A DNA stretch of 64,000 bases, from assembly GCF_003255815.1 (NCBI RefSeq), contig NC_037680.1, forward strand, positions 10,744,564-10,808,563. Direction: 5' to 3'. Shown one piece after another: positions 13,184-26,139 of the stretch (position 1 is the first letter of the stretch; each line of letters begins with the position of its first letter). The notes under the pieces were generated by a model. That model was not told where the DNA came from. It ran no database searches and saw only the letters and a program-made list of their open reading frames with translations. The stretch comes from Theropithecus gelada (lineage: Eukaryota > Chordata > Mammalia > Primates > Cercopithecidae). A program made the position numbers and the translations under genes.

Positions 13184-13624
13184 AAATGAATTTTCATAGT
13201 AAAGTATCCTTCCCCAGGACTGGTTCCAGGCCTGGCAGTGGCAGTGGGGTGGAAGTTCTTGCTTTCATAAAGTAAATCCAATCAATTAAAAACAGACACT
13301 CTGCAGGAGTCTAGCTTGCCAGACTCCTATTCAAAGCTAGTTTGCTTCTTTTTAGCTTGTCTCTTAATAACAGAAAAGTTTATTGTTTCCCTTGCATGTA
13401 AAAAGGCTCTTCGTTGTCATAGAGAGGCATCAGAGGGGATCTTTCTTTCTTGCCAGCTGACATTGTGTTCTTCACCATGACACCCACAGGAAGAAATTCA
13501 TTCCTGAACTTGTGGCCATTTCAATCGAATTACCTTAATTTGCATTTGAGACTCAGAAAGCATTGACTTTTGGCCTCCTGAGGTATGCTTCCCAGACAAA
13601 ACGGCTGGCTGGGACTGTGTGTTT

Positions 13625-13850
13625 CGGTGCCTGAGCTCTGGACCAGGCTGCCTGGTCAAACTTCTGGCCCTGACACTTTCCTGCTGTGTGAGTTTGGACA
13701 GGTCACCTAACCTATCCATGCCTCCACTTTTCTATTTGTGTAAGAGCATTGGAATTCAGTAGTGGCCACCTTGTGGAGCTTTTTGTAAGGTTTAAATAAG
13801 CAAGTGCAAGTTAAGTACTCAGAAGAGTATCTGTCGTACAGGTACTATAT
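13625..13850 (+). repeat. MIR
   Basis: Near-complete MIR: GAGCTCTGGACCAGGCTGCC, then GTGTGAGTTTGGACAGGTCACC, a CTATTTGTG core, and a tail ...GTATCTGTCGTACAGG. Confidence 0.7.
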
Positions 13851-13929
13851 TAATTTTAGCTGAGTATTACCTCTATTCTGGGGCAGATGATTGGATTGTG
13901 TAATAAGGAGTATGAGCTGCCATTGATCA

Positions 13930-14085
13930 CTGCTGCTATGCGCAGTGCCTGACATGCGATAATGAGGTGGACACTATTATTTTATCAATTTCACAGAGAT
14001 ATAGGTCTATGGTCACATAGTTAATAAGTGGTGGGGCTGAAATTCAAACCCAGGTCTATTTGACTCCAAATCCTAGTCCTCACCT
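13930..14085 (-). repeat. MIR (antisense)
   Basis: Contains TTATTTTATCAATTTCACAGAGATA, GGTCACATAGTTAATAAGTGGTGGGGCTG and AATTCAAACCCAGG. Confidence 0.7.
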
Positions 14086-14668
14086 CCCCACTGCTGCCTC
14101 CACTGTACACTTTGCATGAAGAATGGGGAGTAAATAAGCAAGGTCAAGGTTATGTGGAAAGGTCTTTTTGGCCAATTAACCAGATGACCAGGCAGTTCTA
14201 GAGCATCCCTGCCCCTTGTCATTTCACCTGAATGGGAGGCCTGTGAGCATAGGGAGTTGGGGAAAGGCTCAGAGCTCTAGGCCTCAGGGGATTTGGAATT
14301 GTTCCCTCATTTTGTAATCCTACCTTCTATCAATTTCCTCCTTTATTATGTCCTCTACTTTTTGTCCACTGCTTGTCTTTAAACTCCAAATACCTCTGTG
14401 TGTGTCTGGGTGTGTGTGTGTTGTGGGAGTTAAGACCTTAGGGCAGACTGGGAAGAGCTCCATTACCCGGTAGTGGAAAAGAACTTTGGGCTGTTAATTA
14501 GGCTGTTAATCTGATCCTTTCTCTGCTACTGATTAGAAGGATAATCCTGAAAAAGTCACTGACTCTTTCTGGGCCTTATCTATGAGTTTGGGATTGAGGA
14601 TTGGAAAGTATCTGACATCCTGTGGTTCTAGTCAGCCTTCTCCTAGATCTCTGACCACTAGGAGTAGT

Positions 14669-15350
14669 CTTGGTGGCAGCGATAATGGTGGTGGTAAGGA
14701 GGTGGTACTGATGGTGGAGGAGGTGATGGAGATGAGGATGACAAAGGAAGTTGTTGTTAGAGGTGGTAATGATGATGGTGGAGGTGGAGGTGAATTCATG
14801 GTGATTGTTACAGAGACAGAGGTGGAGGTGATGGTAGAGATGGTGGCAGTGGCTGTAGCAGTGATGTTGGGTAGAGGTGGAGGTGATGGTGGTGGGGGTG
14901 GTAGGGGCATTGGTGTTGGTATTGGTGGTGGTATGGGTGAAGGCGATAATAATGGTGGTGGTATGGTAGCAGTGTTATTAGCGTTGATAGAGGTGGAGGT
15001 GATGGTGGGGGTGGAAGCGGCATTGGTGTTGGTATTGGTGGTGGTATAGGTGGAGGTGATAATAATGGTGGGGGTATGGTAGCAGTGTTACTAGTGGTGG
15101 TGGAGGTGACGATGATAATGGCAGTGGTGGGAACAGTGGAGTTGGTGTAGAGGTGGAGATGATGGTGGTGGAAGCAGTGTTGGTGGTAGAGGTGGAGGTG
15201 ATGGTGGTGGGGGTGGCAGTAGTGGCGGTGGTGTTGGTGTTTGTGGATGGAGGTGATGATGGTGGCCATAGGAGGAGCAGTGGTATGGTGATAGAGGTGG
15301 AGGTAGGAAAGATGGTGGTAATGGTGATGGTACTGGTAGAGGTGGAGATG
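14669..15350 (+). repeat. GGT/GGA trinucleotide-rich minisatellite
   Basis: Nearly 700 bases of GGTGGT, GGAGGTGATGGTGG and related units with larger, imperfect higher-order repeats (for example GGTGGTATGGTAGCAGTG near 14957 and a similar unit near 15070). The open frames on both strands here are due to the repeat and are not genes. Confidence 0.95.
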
Positions 15351-16384
15351 ATTCCGGAGGTGACGTGGTCATAACTGACAGTGGCTCTTTTCTTGTAACA
15401 GTCACTGTGGTCAGCACTATCCCTCCAGTGTCTTCTTTGATCCTCACAGCAGATAGTGTTATCTCCATTTGCAGATCAGAAGTCCGAGGAGCCTGAATTT
15501 TAGAGAGTAAGGCTGAGCATCTTGGTGCTGGGTGGAATTGTTCCGGTCAGGTAAAGGCAAAGCCGGAGGTGTCCAAGGAATCCTTTGTCGGGAAATCTGT
15601 GGTAGGCATAGGGAGGGAGGGGAGTCAATACTGGCCATGTTCATATTTTGTCCTTCCCATATTCCTTCCTGTGACAACCCAGTTGTACCCAGATGGAAAT
15701 TGAGGGTTATAATTGTCAGATTTTATTCCCGGAGGCCACACAGCATAGAATGGCCTCCATGCTTCTGCACACATCCTTCTAAGTACTTTATTATTTGTCT
15801 ACACATTTCCTTCTTTGGCAGCAGACCCCAGCCTTATGCTCTAGGTCTTGTCCTGCAGCTTCTCTGACAAGGGCTTATCTTCCATGGTGGGGAAGGGCCC
15901 CTTGGGTGAACTATTTTGGCATAAGTGAATGTCCTCTGATATGTCTTTGGTAAACGGAGTTTTCTGTGTCCTGCTACACCCGTTGACCTGCATATGTACT
16001 TTGTACCCCATAGGGCCATCTTAGAAAGAAACAGACAAAAAATGAGTTGTTAGTATAGAGAACTCAGGATTAATCAGTAGCAAAGGGAGCTTCAGGTTAA
16101 AGTCACCTGCCTTGAAGGTAGTTGTCAGAATCCAAGACTCCTCAACCTCAGTCTAGTTCTCCTTTAGGGCTGAGGGTGCTGGTCTTGTTTGGATGAGAAA
16201 GTGATCCCTTCTCTCCATTCTCTCTCCTTTTCTTCCTCTAAGTACAGAGATGGAAATGAGCCGGGCACTAGGCCCCACGCTTGGAGGGCTAATACTGACC
16301 TCTTTGGACAGAGAAGCTGGCTTCAAATGGATTCCATAGACCTTTACCAGAGCCCCTCACCTGGAACTCTCTTTCCCTCCTGCA

Positions 16385-16790
16385 AACATTTATTGAGCAG
16401 CTACTATATAAAAGTTTTCTGTTACGCATTGAGAATACCACAGTGAAGATGGAGCATCTTGCCCTCCTTGAATTTCTGGTCTAGTTTACACTGCAGTGTT
16501 ATGAGGATGTGGGTGGGAATGAAAATTCTTGGTGAACTCATGGAAGGGAACTTGATGTAGACTTGTGAAGTCAAGGAAGGCTCCCTGGAAGGAGTGACAT
16601 GTAAGCAGAAACTTCTGGACTAAGATCTGGACTAAGTGTGGGCAATTGGTGTGAGAGGAATAGTAGGGAGGAAGGAAGAGAGAAGGAGGAAACGCAGGGG
16701 ATGGAGGAGGGTGTGGTCTCAGTAAAAGAGCAGCATGTGCAGAGGCATGAAGGCTAAAGAAAAGAGATGGGGGAGGGAGCCTAGCAGGTC
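16385..16790 (+). mobile_element. L2-type LINE relic
   Basis: Contains TTATTGAGCAGCTACTATATAAAAG, CAAGGAAGGCTCCCTGGAAGGAGTGACATGTAAGCAG and CAGCATGTGCAGAGGCATGAAGG, in the order seen in L2. Confidence 0.55.
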
Positions 16791-16823
16791 ATGGGGACTG
16801 GGGCATAGAAGAGTGACAGCCTA

Positions 16824-17205
16824 TGCTATGGACTGAACTGTGTCCCTCTCAAGTCATATGTTGAAGCCCTAACCCCAAATCTGACTGTATTTGGAGATGG
16901 GGCTTTTAGGAGCTGTTTAAGTTTAGTTGAGGTCATAAGGGTGGGACTCTGAATAGGACGAGTGAACATAAAAGAACAAGGAAGAGAGTTTCTCCTCACC
17001 TCTATGTCTTTACTTCTGCCATGTGGGAGAATGCAGAGAGATGGTGGCTATCTGCAAGCCAGGAAGACAGCCCTCACCCAGCACCAAATCAGCTGGCACA
17101 TTGATCTGGGACTTCCCAGCCTCTGCAACCAGGAGGAATAAATTTCTGCTGTTTATCCCATTCAGTCTGTGGTATCTTGTTATGGCAGCCTGAGTTGATG
17201 AGTAC
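16824..17205 (+). mobile_element. MaLR LTR (MLT1-like)
   Basis: Starts TGCTATGGACTGAACTGTGTCCC, contains CATATGTTGAAGCCCTAACCCC, CTTCTGCCATGTG and the AATAAATTTCTGCTGTTTAT polyadenylation region, and ends TGATGAGTACA. It is a nearly complete solo LTR. Confidence 0.88.
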
Positions 17206-19479
17206 ACCCCATATCTGGACAAGGGTGGACAGAAACTACTTTCCTGCCCTTAGTCCTCGTTGCTAATTCTGTAGCAGTAACAAGAAGTGGTAGCTGGTGT
17301 CTGGTCTTACCTTTGGATAACCTAGGTCAATACTATCTCCTAGCTCACACCTCATTCTCTCTTCTGGGCCGGGTCAGCTGTAAAAAAGACTCCCCTGGAG
17401 GAAACTCTTAGCTCTGTGCTCCACCCATGCTGGGCCTCCCCAGGCTGGGTTGAAAGGCCAGGCCCTGGCTAGTCACTCCTCTGTCTCAGTCACAGGCTTT
17501 GGGGGCTGGTCCTACCAGTGTCTGGGAGCCCACTCAGTGACTTCCGGAAAGGAGACAGTGAGAAAGCAGGGTCTGTAGGCATGCTTGTTTTTCTCCACAC
17601 TCCTGAAACGCCCATGCAGCAGAGGCTTGGCTGAGTGCACTGGCTGGCTTCATCTGAGGGCTGCATGATTTCACCAGGCTCTAAAGGGAGCTGGGCCAGT
17701 GCAGACAGCACCTGCCTGGGAAGCCCCATGTTTGGACTCATGGGCTGTGTGAGTGTGGGCACCTCATTCCCCTTCTCTGGGGATTCTGCTAGCTCATCAG
17801 TAGACTAAACTCTGAGGTCTTTTCAGTGCCAGCATTCTAGAGTTTTAATTCTCTACTATTTATAGGGAGCTGAATTCTATTAAAAGTGCAGCCTTTCAGC
17901 TGTTAATCAGTGTTTATAAGTGGCATGGCTAGTGTCTGTGTGGTATGCATCGACTCGCTGTTTTGGTTGCCCCAGCTGCAAGCGTCTTCATTACATGCTC
18001 TGCAGCTTCCCCGGTGGGCTTGGAGGACATCATGCCCCTCGTTATCACCACCCACTCCTGTGCTGTGCGTTTCTGGGGAAGAAGCATTTGGCTTCACCTG
18101 CCAGGCTGAGAGATAGCTACAGGTTTATGTAGCTACACCACATTGGAGGACTTACTATCAGTGGATTGAGAATAGATTGCGTAGAAAGTCACACAGCTAC
18201 TTACAGTTGAGATCTACATAGAAAAATATTTATTTAGCAGATTCCAGGTGATTGTTTATCACATATCATAAAGGTACAGGAGTACTAAACCACAATGATG
18301 ACCCTAAATGCCATTTACTTTGAGTGCAAGTGTCTGTCCTACAGTTTCCAGACAGGAGGGTTTATTTTAGAAATATGTGTGTGTTATGGTAGTGATTGAT
18401 AGTTTTTTCTTCTTGTACTGAAGCTTGTAGAGCAGAATGAAATAGCTGTAATGCTTAGCAAATTGCAGCCCATTTGGAATCTGGCTTCTGTGGCACATTT
18501 CAGAGGCCTCTGTACTCAACGTGGTAGATGGAGTTGCACTGGAGAGAGCGTTCTTTCCTGGGCTCCATCAAACGGCTGGAACAAGGATGAGACATCAAAC
18601 CTTCTGTCTTCATGGACAGAGGCAGCCATCTGTGGCATTTATGTCATTTTGAAGTCGTGGCCTGTGCCTTTCTAAAACCAAATCCCAACAGTTCTTCTGT
18701 CTTCGCCTCTAGGAAATTCCTCAATAGGAAAGAGGGCGTAAACAAAGAGCTCCGAGCTGCGGGTCACTGGAAAAGTGATTGCAAGGTTTCCAGGAAAGTC
18801 CTAGCTTGGACTTAGACCATGTCAGAGGACGTGGTACCCGGATTTAGCTCTCAGGGAAGGTGCAGTCAGTCCGTGGTCAACTGCATCCCATCCATGCAGC
18901 TCCCAATGCCTCTCTGCCTCCTTTGACAAACTCGGCAATGGGTGGAGACTGCCTTCTCTGCCACTTCCCTGTTAGCTATTAAGGAACTTGCTTGCAGCTG
19001 ACCCAACTGCCTTCTCAAGATGATCCGAATAAATAACGGGAGGGGAGAGGTGTGGGCTGGGAATGGCTGCTCATGGCTTGATTTGTGGTGATCTTGAACA
19101 AAGATGGGTAGGGAGCAAGAGGGAAAAAGTAGAAAAGAGATGCCACTGCTTTACATACTGGAGAAACATGTACAGAAAGAGGAGAAATGGAAGCCAAAAA
19201 GGAAAGGTGGGGATAAACAAGAGGAAGGGGAAGGGAAAAGGAGACAGAGGGAGACAGGAGACAGGATGGGGAAGGGCTGTGTGTGGAAGTGAGTGGGACT
19301 GCCAGGACGGTTGCCTAGGAGTGGAACCAGAGGGAGGGAGTTTGTAGCTACCGTCTGTTCTGACTGTAGACACTGATGAAAACATGATGCTTCCAAGGCT
19401 TCAGTGACAGTGCTAGGGCCCCTACCAGTGCCCACTGAGCCAGGGGCTCCACCTCAATTTATGCTTCTCTTAGACCAGT

Positions 19480-19665
19480 GTTCTCCAACTTGTGTGAGCA
19501 GCAGAGTCAACAGAGGGCTTGTTAACCCCAGATCATGGGCCTCACCCTCAGAGTCTCTGGTTCAGGAGATCTGGGTTGGAGCCTGAGAATTTGCATGTCT
19601 AAGAAGTTCCCAGGTGGTGCTGATACTACTGTTCCAGGGAACCCTCCTTTGAGAACTCTGTCTCA
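19480..19665 (+). mobile_element. MER5A-type DNA transposon relic
   Basis: Runs from CCAGTGTTCTCCAACTT, through GAATTTGCATGTCTAAGAAG and TTCCCAGGTGGTGCTGAT, to TTTGAGAACTC, near full length (about 185 bases). Confidence 0.8.
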
Positions 19666-21079
19666 GCAGTTAAAGACTAAACCAAGGTTGGTGCTGATTT
19701 GGACGCCTTAGGTCATACAAGGTCAGTGAGTGAGATCAACATCTCAGCTGGCTTGCAGAAGCAGATTGCAAACACTAACATATAAATTGAGAAAGTGCTA
19801 AAATCTTTTATTGGATGTATTTCTCTTTCTGGCTCTTCATTCAACTAACCATATGCTTACTTTCCACTGGCAACTGCTATTTAAATGTCAGTTCACAAGC
19901 AGATGCTCCTCACCCTACTACATGCAAGTTAATTTATTGTCCACAAAGCCTGATGGAGTGCTCTCTAGCCATGCTGGTTTCCCACTGTCCCCGCCCACTC
20001 CTTTGTTGCAACCATACTGAGCCTTGCTGCTCACAGAAGGTAAGCTGCCTTTGTGTTTCTCCATGCCCTGCTCATGCCGTGTCTCTGCTGGTGATGCCCC
20101 TTCCCAGGTTCTTACTCTCCTTAACTGTCCGCGTGAATGTTCTTGCCTATGGGAATGTTCATCCAGCTCTTCTTGTTGCTGCAATGCTGTTTGGCTCAGA
20201 CCATTCTCCTAGCCCTTAGATAAACCAGGCTGTGGCCACCTTGTCCAGCTCAGCTTTGTATCATCAGTACCTAGGACAGGATCCTTAACAGGCCCCAGCC
20301 ATCAAGAAGCAATTGCCAACTAAATAAGCAAAATACAGAGAACTCGAATGGGGGGATAAGAGGAGGCTAGGGGCTGGTAGGGAGATGGAGATGTCTAACC
20401 CCTGCTCACTATGGTCAGGATTAGAGAGAAATTGAAAAATAGAGGCAGGAACAGGTAGGAGGAAGACAGAGCAGGCATATAATAATCCCAGAAATCCTAA
20501 ATCATCATCAACATACCCCTGCGTCCTCAAGACTTCAATGATTCTGTAAAATGGGACTCCAACAGTAGGTAGAAAAGTGAATATTTGGAATTTATTTAAA
20601 TTACACAAAATATCTTTGCTTGGGAGGCAGTCAACTTACCAGAAATTTTGTGCTTAATGAGAGGTAAGTATCCATTTTTAGTCGGTACTTATGTAAGATG
20701 GATGGACGGATGAACGGATAGAAAAGAGATGATAGACAGATGGAGTCATTGTAGGCTAGGTCACCAAGTCATGACCTGAAGTGATATTTTGTTTTAATCT
20801 TCTTTGGCTCCGTTGGGCTGGGACTTTACCTTCCTTTGGGCAGGAAACATGTTCTCCAGAGTTTTGCCAAATGCCTGTTCTTGGAGGACCTGGTTCTAAA
20901 ACTGAAGCAAGACAGTGCATAGAAAATGTGTTGTATAGACCTGCCACTTGCTGTACCCCATGCTGTGAATGGTCAGCACTTGAGTCTAAAGCTGGGGGAA
21001 AAAAAACCCCTAAAATTGCAGTTAAAAAAATGGGCTTGCTTGGCAATCGAGGGTAGAATCCAGTGTTCTAAGTAGTATG

Positions 21080-21165
21080 GCCACCCTGACCCCAGGAGAT
21101 CTTGGGCAAATCACTTAACCTCAGTTTGCCCATGTGTAAGACAAGGGAGTTACAAGGCTGCTCTC
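21080..21165 (+). repeat. MIR fragment
   Basis: Contains ATCTTGGGCAAATCACTTAACCTCAGTTTGCCCATGTGTAAGA. Confidence 0.65.
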
Positions 21166-23019
21166 AAGGTCTCCTCTTGCTCTCCTGTTCTCTAATGACT
21201 CTAAGATGGAATTCTGGGGAACACACTAGAAGTTACTTTGACTTTAAAGGTTAGAGGGGAGAAAATAGAGCATGATGTCAGATACATCAATGCCACCATG
21301 TCCCAGGCTGCAGAGCTTAATGCACTTCTTAAGATTAAACCAAGCAGCCTGCCTCTAATGCTGTTGAAATGTCAGCCTTCAGTTCAGGGTGGTGGTAGAC
21401 ATCTGCATTACTTCTGTTTTTTAAACAACGTGACTCTGCCAAGAATGAATCTGTGTCATGATCTAATGGCTCTTGTCATTTTAGTGTAGTGATCAAGGAG
21501 GAAAAATGAAAGTACTTTATGTGGAAAACCAGATAAGAAGGTATTTCATAACCCAGAGTGCAAGGCTCTCTGGAGTATAATAATACAGATCTATCAGGAA
21601 TTCAGTTAAAACAGTTTACCTGCTTTACATGAGTGGGTTCAGTTCCCTGATCTTCATTCAAGTTCACGCTAAAGTTACTTAACTGTGGGCTGTACATTAC
21701 GCCACACCGACCAAAGAATTATAGAGGTTTTCCAGGTCTAATATACAAATCCATATTGATTGCAGCCAAACATGCATTTAGTCAAATCTTTAATACACTC
21801 TATTAGGGCATGAATAAGACTTTAAAGCTTTGTCTTAGCCACAGGGTAGCTGGGCTAGAGTTGAACCAATCGTAAACTGCCAGAATAGAAAGTTACCTTG
21901 GGATGCAGTATGTATTCTCAACAGTATATCATCTAGAACAACAAACTTTTTTTTAATGTAAAAATAATTACTTGTCATTATAAAATGACAAATTTTACAA
22001 GGGGGCAAATTTGGTTTTCTTACCCTGAGAGGCTCACCTCCGTTACAGTGCTCACTGACCCATACCTCATATTTGTCATCGGCTGCACCTCTGTGCCTAA
22101 TGCTCCATTTTCCTAGAGAAAAACTGTCTTTCACAACACAGGAAGAAACACGCCAGCCATTTTTCCCACCTCCAGTTGAGGTAGGGGAAGTTTATCCCAA
22201 CAGCCCTGCCAAGTAGTTGGCATGATCTGCATTATTCTAGGATAGCTAGACAAAGTTTAGAATGAGAAATGCAAAATACATCCTTGTGCTTTCAGGATTA
22301 TTTAGGTTTTAAATGATTTAGAGTTCCCTTATATGGAAGGCTTTCTAGGAAAAGACTGGCTAAACCTGTTCCTCACTATAGCTGAGAATGCATGCTCAGA
22401 AATTTAATTCAGCAGTGGTTGCATTGTAGTGTAATAAATACAGGCTATGTGGGAGCTTCCTTGGGGCTTCCTTGGTTTGATATGACTGTCTGGGATGTGG
22501 TTGTTAAAGGGACGGTTGGGGGAATGGGAAACTGGGGAGTCTTGCTACTCTGGGGAGGGGCTAGGAAGGATTCTTCCAGTGGATGTCCAACACTGTAGAC
22601 ACTAGTCACATGTGTCTGTTCCCAACTGAGGCATACTGTGTGAGTAAAAGCTATACTGGGTTTCAATGACTTAGTATTAAAAAATGTAAGACATTTCATC
22701 AATAATTTTTACATTGATTGCATGTTGAAATTACCTGTGAAATAATTTGAGAGTGTATCGGGTTAAATAGTACTAAAATTGATTTCACCCACCTCTTTTT
22801 CTCTTTGAATGTGTCTACTAGAAAATTTAAAACTACATATATGGCTCACATTCTATATTTTCAGTGGACAGCGCTGTACTGTATCCATTTTTACATGGTG
22901 GACTTGTGGTGTTTACTTTCTTGCTTGTGTTTCTGTATTTTTCAAGCTGAAAGTATGTATAGCAGACAATACTGTGTTTTGAGAAGAAATATATAGCATG
23001 GATTGTGGAGTCTGGCAAG

Positions 23020-23215
23020 GATGTGTCCTAGCTATTGCACTTGGGCAACTAACTTTCTCTGAGCCCACACTCCGTCATTGGTTAAATTAAGAGAATAACT
23101 ACTTTGAGCTCACCAGGTCAAAGCTCTCCAGGGTTGTTGTTAGGAGTGAGAAATGCATGGGAAATTAGCAGAGTGCTTAGCACAGAAACTGGCATAGGAA
23201 AAACTCAGTAATAAA
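23020..23215 (+). repeat. MIR
   Basis: Contains TTGGGCAACTAACTTTCTCTGAGCC, GGGTTGTTGTTAGGAGTGAG and GTGCTTAGCACAGAAACTGGC, in MIR order. Confidence 0.65.
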
Positions 23216-24572
23216 TATTCTGCATTTTTGTAGGTTATATCAAAACACCCATCTGGTGCACAATGTGAAAATCTGTCTCCATTTCTAACTCAGGTCTTTG
23301 TCTCTCCTGTTCTACAAGTTTGTCCTTGCTATTATATCTACCTACTTTTACACCCAGAAAACCGAACTTCCCCTTCTTTGCCTCATCATTGCGACTCTGA
23401 GTTGGTTTTCTGTTAGATTTGTTCACACTGAGCTGCTTCCCACTTAGTTCCTTTAGCTCATTTTTGACTTCAGAGCAGGAATTTTATCCTGGCTACAAAC
23501 TGCGCCACAACTATCTACCCCTGCCCTTTGCCTTGTACCTGGAGGCTGGGTCTTGCTTTTTACTGAACTCTGCTGCTTTTGATGGGATGATCAGCAAAGG
23601 ACAATTGACACCAGGCCAGTGCATGTGGGAAGCTGTCAGAAGAGTAAGGGTCACATAAACAAGAGATCAAGAGAACGAGGAGCAAAGACAGGACAGAAGA
23701 AAAGCAATGTTATCATTCTCTCCCCTTGTTTCACAAGCCTGCCTTCTCTTCTCACTGCCTTTGTCTGTTGGCTGTAAAAGCTGTGCTATGTTCAGCTCAT
23801 GGTTAGTACAAGGTGTTTCTCATCGCCTGAAGTACAACCTCCCACGGTATAGCACCGTTCACATCTAAAATGGCACTCAATTTCCATATTCTGGCCAATA
23901 ACTCCTCAGATGAAGATGGTTGTAGATGTTCTCTGAAATGCAGTGACAGGGAAGAGGAAAAAAAAAAATGCAAACTTTGTCAAAATATGTGGCTTCCTCA
24001 GGTATGGTCTTTTTCCTAGTTCCTTCAGAATTAATGAGCCTCTCAGTCAGAGCTGAATGAGATGCAAACAAGGAGCAGGAACTTAAGATAAATTTGGAAT
24101 AGCACAGGTGGCTGGGGGCACCTGTACTCCTCAAAGAAGTGGGAAAAAAAGTCCCTGATTTCTTACCCATTTTTTTAAAATCAGAAATACGTTTGTTGTT
24201 GTTGTTGTTCCTATCCAGCACCTGTAACTAGGTGATTCAGAATAAACTCTTGAATTAAGGTAGTATTTTTTTTTCACCATTTTTTCATCAGATCAATATG
24301 TTACCTCACCTATTTTAGTTTTAGATTTACTGGATGTTCTCAGGATAGCAAACTCAAAGAAAAAAATAAACAAATTGGTTTATATTTCAAAGTTTAGACT
24401 GGGAGTTGACAGGAGAAACCTGCGCCTTGCTTACATACGGATTTGTGGAGGATTTGAACACAGCTAGGGTCCCCTCCAACAGCAGGGAAGGAATACCCAG
24501 GCCAGTGCATACAGGAGGCTCACCTCTGGATGTGTGAATGTGGCTGTTTGTTCCTGGAGCATTTATTGGCTT

Positions 24573-24873
24573 ATCGAGACAGAATTTTACTCTGTCAGCC
24601 AGGCTAGAGTGCAGTGGCACATTCATGTCTCACTGTAGCCTTGACCTCCCGGGCTCACGTGATCCTCCCACCTCAGCCCCACAAGTATCTGAGACCAGAG
24701 GTGTGTATGTACCACCACGCCTGGCTAAGTTTTTCTATTTTTTTTTTTTTTTTTGGTAGAGATAGGGTCTTGCTATGTTGCCTAGGTGGGTCTCAAACTT
24801 CTAGGCTTAAGTGATTCTGCTGCCTTGGCCTCCCAAAGTGCTGAGATATCAGGCGTGTACCACCATGTCTGGC
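24573..24873 (-). mobile_element. Old Alu (J-like, antisense)
   Basis: Reverse Alu with many changes from younger Alus, including CACTGTAGCCTTGACCTCC typical of older J-type copies, and an internal T16 linker. CATTTATT flanks both ends. Confidence 0.9.
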
Positions 24874-26063
24874 CCCCATTTATTAATAAAATATTTACCA
24901 TGGGTCATGGGCAGGAAGCATTCATTGCCAACTGTCACTTCCCTGTGGTTTCCTAGAAAATCAGAGGATTGAAAATGTGAGTAAATGTTTCTTACTACAA
25001 TTGAAATAGAGGAAGGAAGCATTTCTGAAAATGCAAATCCTGCTTTAACATAGCAGTTCTCTACAGGGGAATTTATTCTGGGTGTCTTGGCTTCTTACAA
25101 GAAGAGAGCAAATGCTCTGCAGATACCCTGATCATCCTTTTTTCTTTTTGTCACTGTAGCTAAACTCTCAAGAAACCTGTGATTTCAGTTGTTTGTGGTC
25201 TGTGTAGCATCTTTATCGCTGTCAGAATTGCAGAACTAGTGGTGGTTACATAAGTTGGAATACAAACGTGGACATGCAAACAAATGTCCATGCAGTAAAC
25301 TTTTGATCTACAGAAGGGGCCTTTGAGTGGTCTCTTCTCTAGGGCCTGATTTCTTCTGGGCTGCTGACAGCACAGCTCAGAGCTGCAAAGGAAGGGAACA
25401 TGTTACTGGCTGAACTTGAAGGAAGTTTTACATTTGCCATCTCTGAATAATTCTTTTTCCCCACATGAGGGTGGAAGAGATGATGAATCTAAAAGTGTCT
25501 GAAAGAAACACATGTGCTGTTGCGGATATGAGCATCACGATTATAGGTGTGCATACCTAGCATGTATATGTCCAGCAAACATTCTTGGTGACAGGCTATT
25601 CCTGATTTTGCTTCCCCTGAAACCGAATGCAAAACCGGTGTTATTAAATATGCTGCTTTGTTGCCAAAGGGACACTACTTCCATTAGATTTAAAAATATC
25701 ACTAGGTCGTCTTTGTGCGGACATCCTTTAAAATACAAACACTGCTTTATCTAATGCAGCTATACTGCATGTATACATCTTTTTCTTTAAAACAAAAAGA
25801 CAAAAGTAGATTTATGGGTAACATAAAATGCTTTCTGGATACACAAACACCAATGAAAACATTTTAAAAAAATTGACATCAACCGGTATAAATACACTGT
25901 CTAAAGCATTTAATGGTCTTTAACACAGTCAACTCCCCCGGGTTTGAAACAGTGTTAAATTCTCTCTTGCTTGTGGCAAAAGCTGTCAAGTCCAACACTG
26001 AAAAAATTGGTACCATTTCCTGGCCAGTAAGCACAGAACAGAGGAGCTAAATATTTTATGGTT

Positions 26064-26075
26064 TTATTTATTTAT
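26064..26075 (-). terminator. Distal AATAAA cluster for LYPD1 (minus strand)
   Basis: A run of TTTATTTATTTA on the plus strand gives overlapping AATAAA signals on the minus strand. It lies about 65 bases before the GPR39 acceptor. Use of it would yield a LYPD1 3' UTR of about 1 kb, antisense to all of GPR39 exon 2. Confidence 0.35.
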
Positions 26076-26096
26076 TTACTGTGTTCTCATGCTGTA

Positions 26097-26139
26097 TTTT
26101 TCTCTTTTCTGTCTCTCCCTCCTGCTCGTGTCTGCCCAG
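26097..26139 (+). promoter_or_regulatory. GPR39: 3' splice site of the GPR39 intron
   Basis: A long run of T and C ending in TCTGCCCAG directly precedes the in-frame GPR39 exon. The junction is phase 1, because the exon supplies the last two bases of the split codon before LIVVT. GPR39 is known to have a single intron between the TM5 and TM6 coding parts, and failure to splice it gives the short five-TM form (GPR39-1b). Confidence 0.9.

Larger units (their letters stand above)
1..26139 (+). other. GPR39: GPR39 intron (3' part)
   Basis: No coding exon is seen here. Stretch 1-3350 holds unique sequence with a CA repeat and a short tandem repeat near 2193. From 3.36 to 7.3 kb there are two Alus, a 38-bp tandem repeat, an MLT1-type LTR, an old L1 fragment and a MIR. 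Between 7.3 and 12.8 kb are mostly L2-like relics (9.9-10.3, 11.09-11.8 kb). Then come an Alu at 12.8 kb, two MIRs, the GGT minisatellite at 14.7-15.35 kb, L2 and MLT1 relics at 16.4-17.2 kb, and a MER5-type element at 19.5 kb. Between 19.7 and 24.5 kb I see mainly unique sequence with MIR and L2 scraps. An Alu lies at 24.57 kb. From 24.9 kb to the exon I see no recognised repeat. Confidence 0.8.

Noticed and set aside
14582..15468. Long open frames on both strands with Gly/Val/Glu-rich or Pro/His-rich products
   Set aside because: They are translations of the GGT/GGA minisatellite; both strands and several frames stay open only because the repeat lacks stops.
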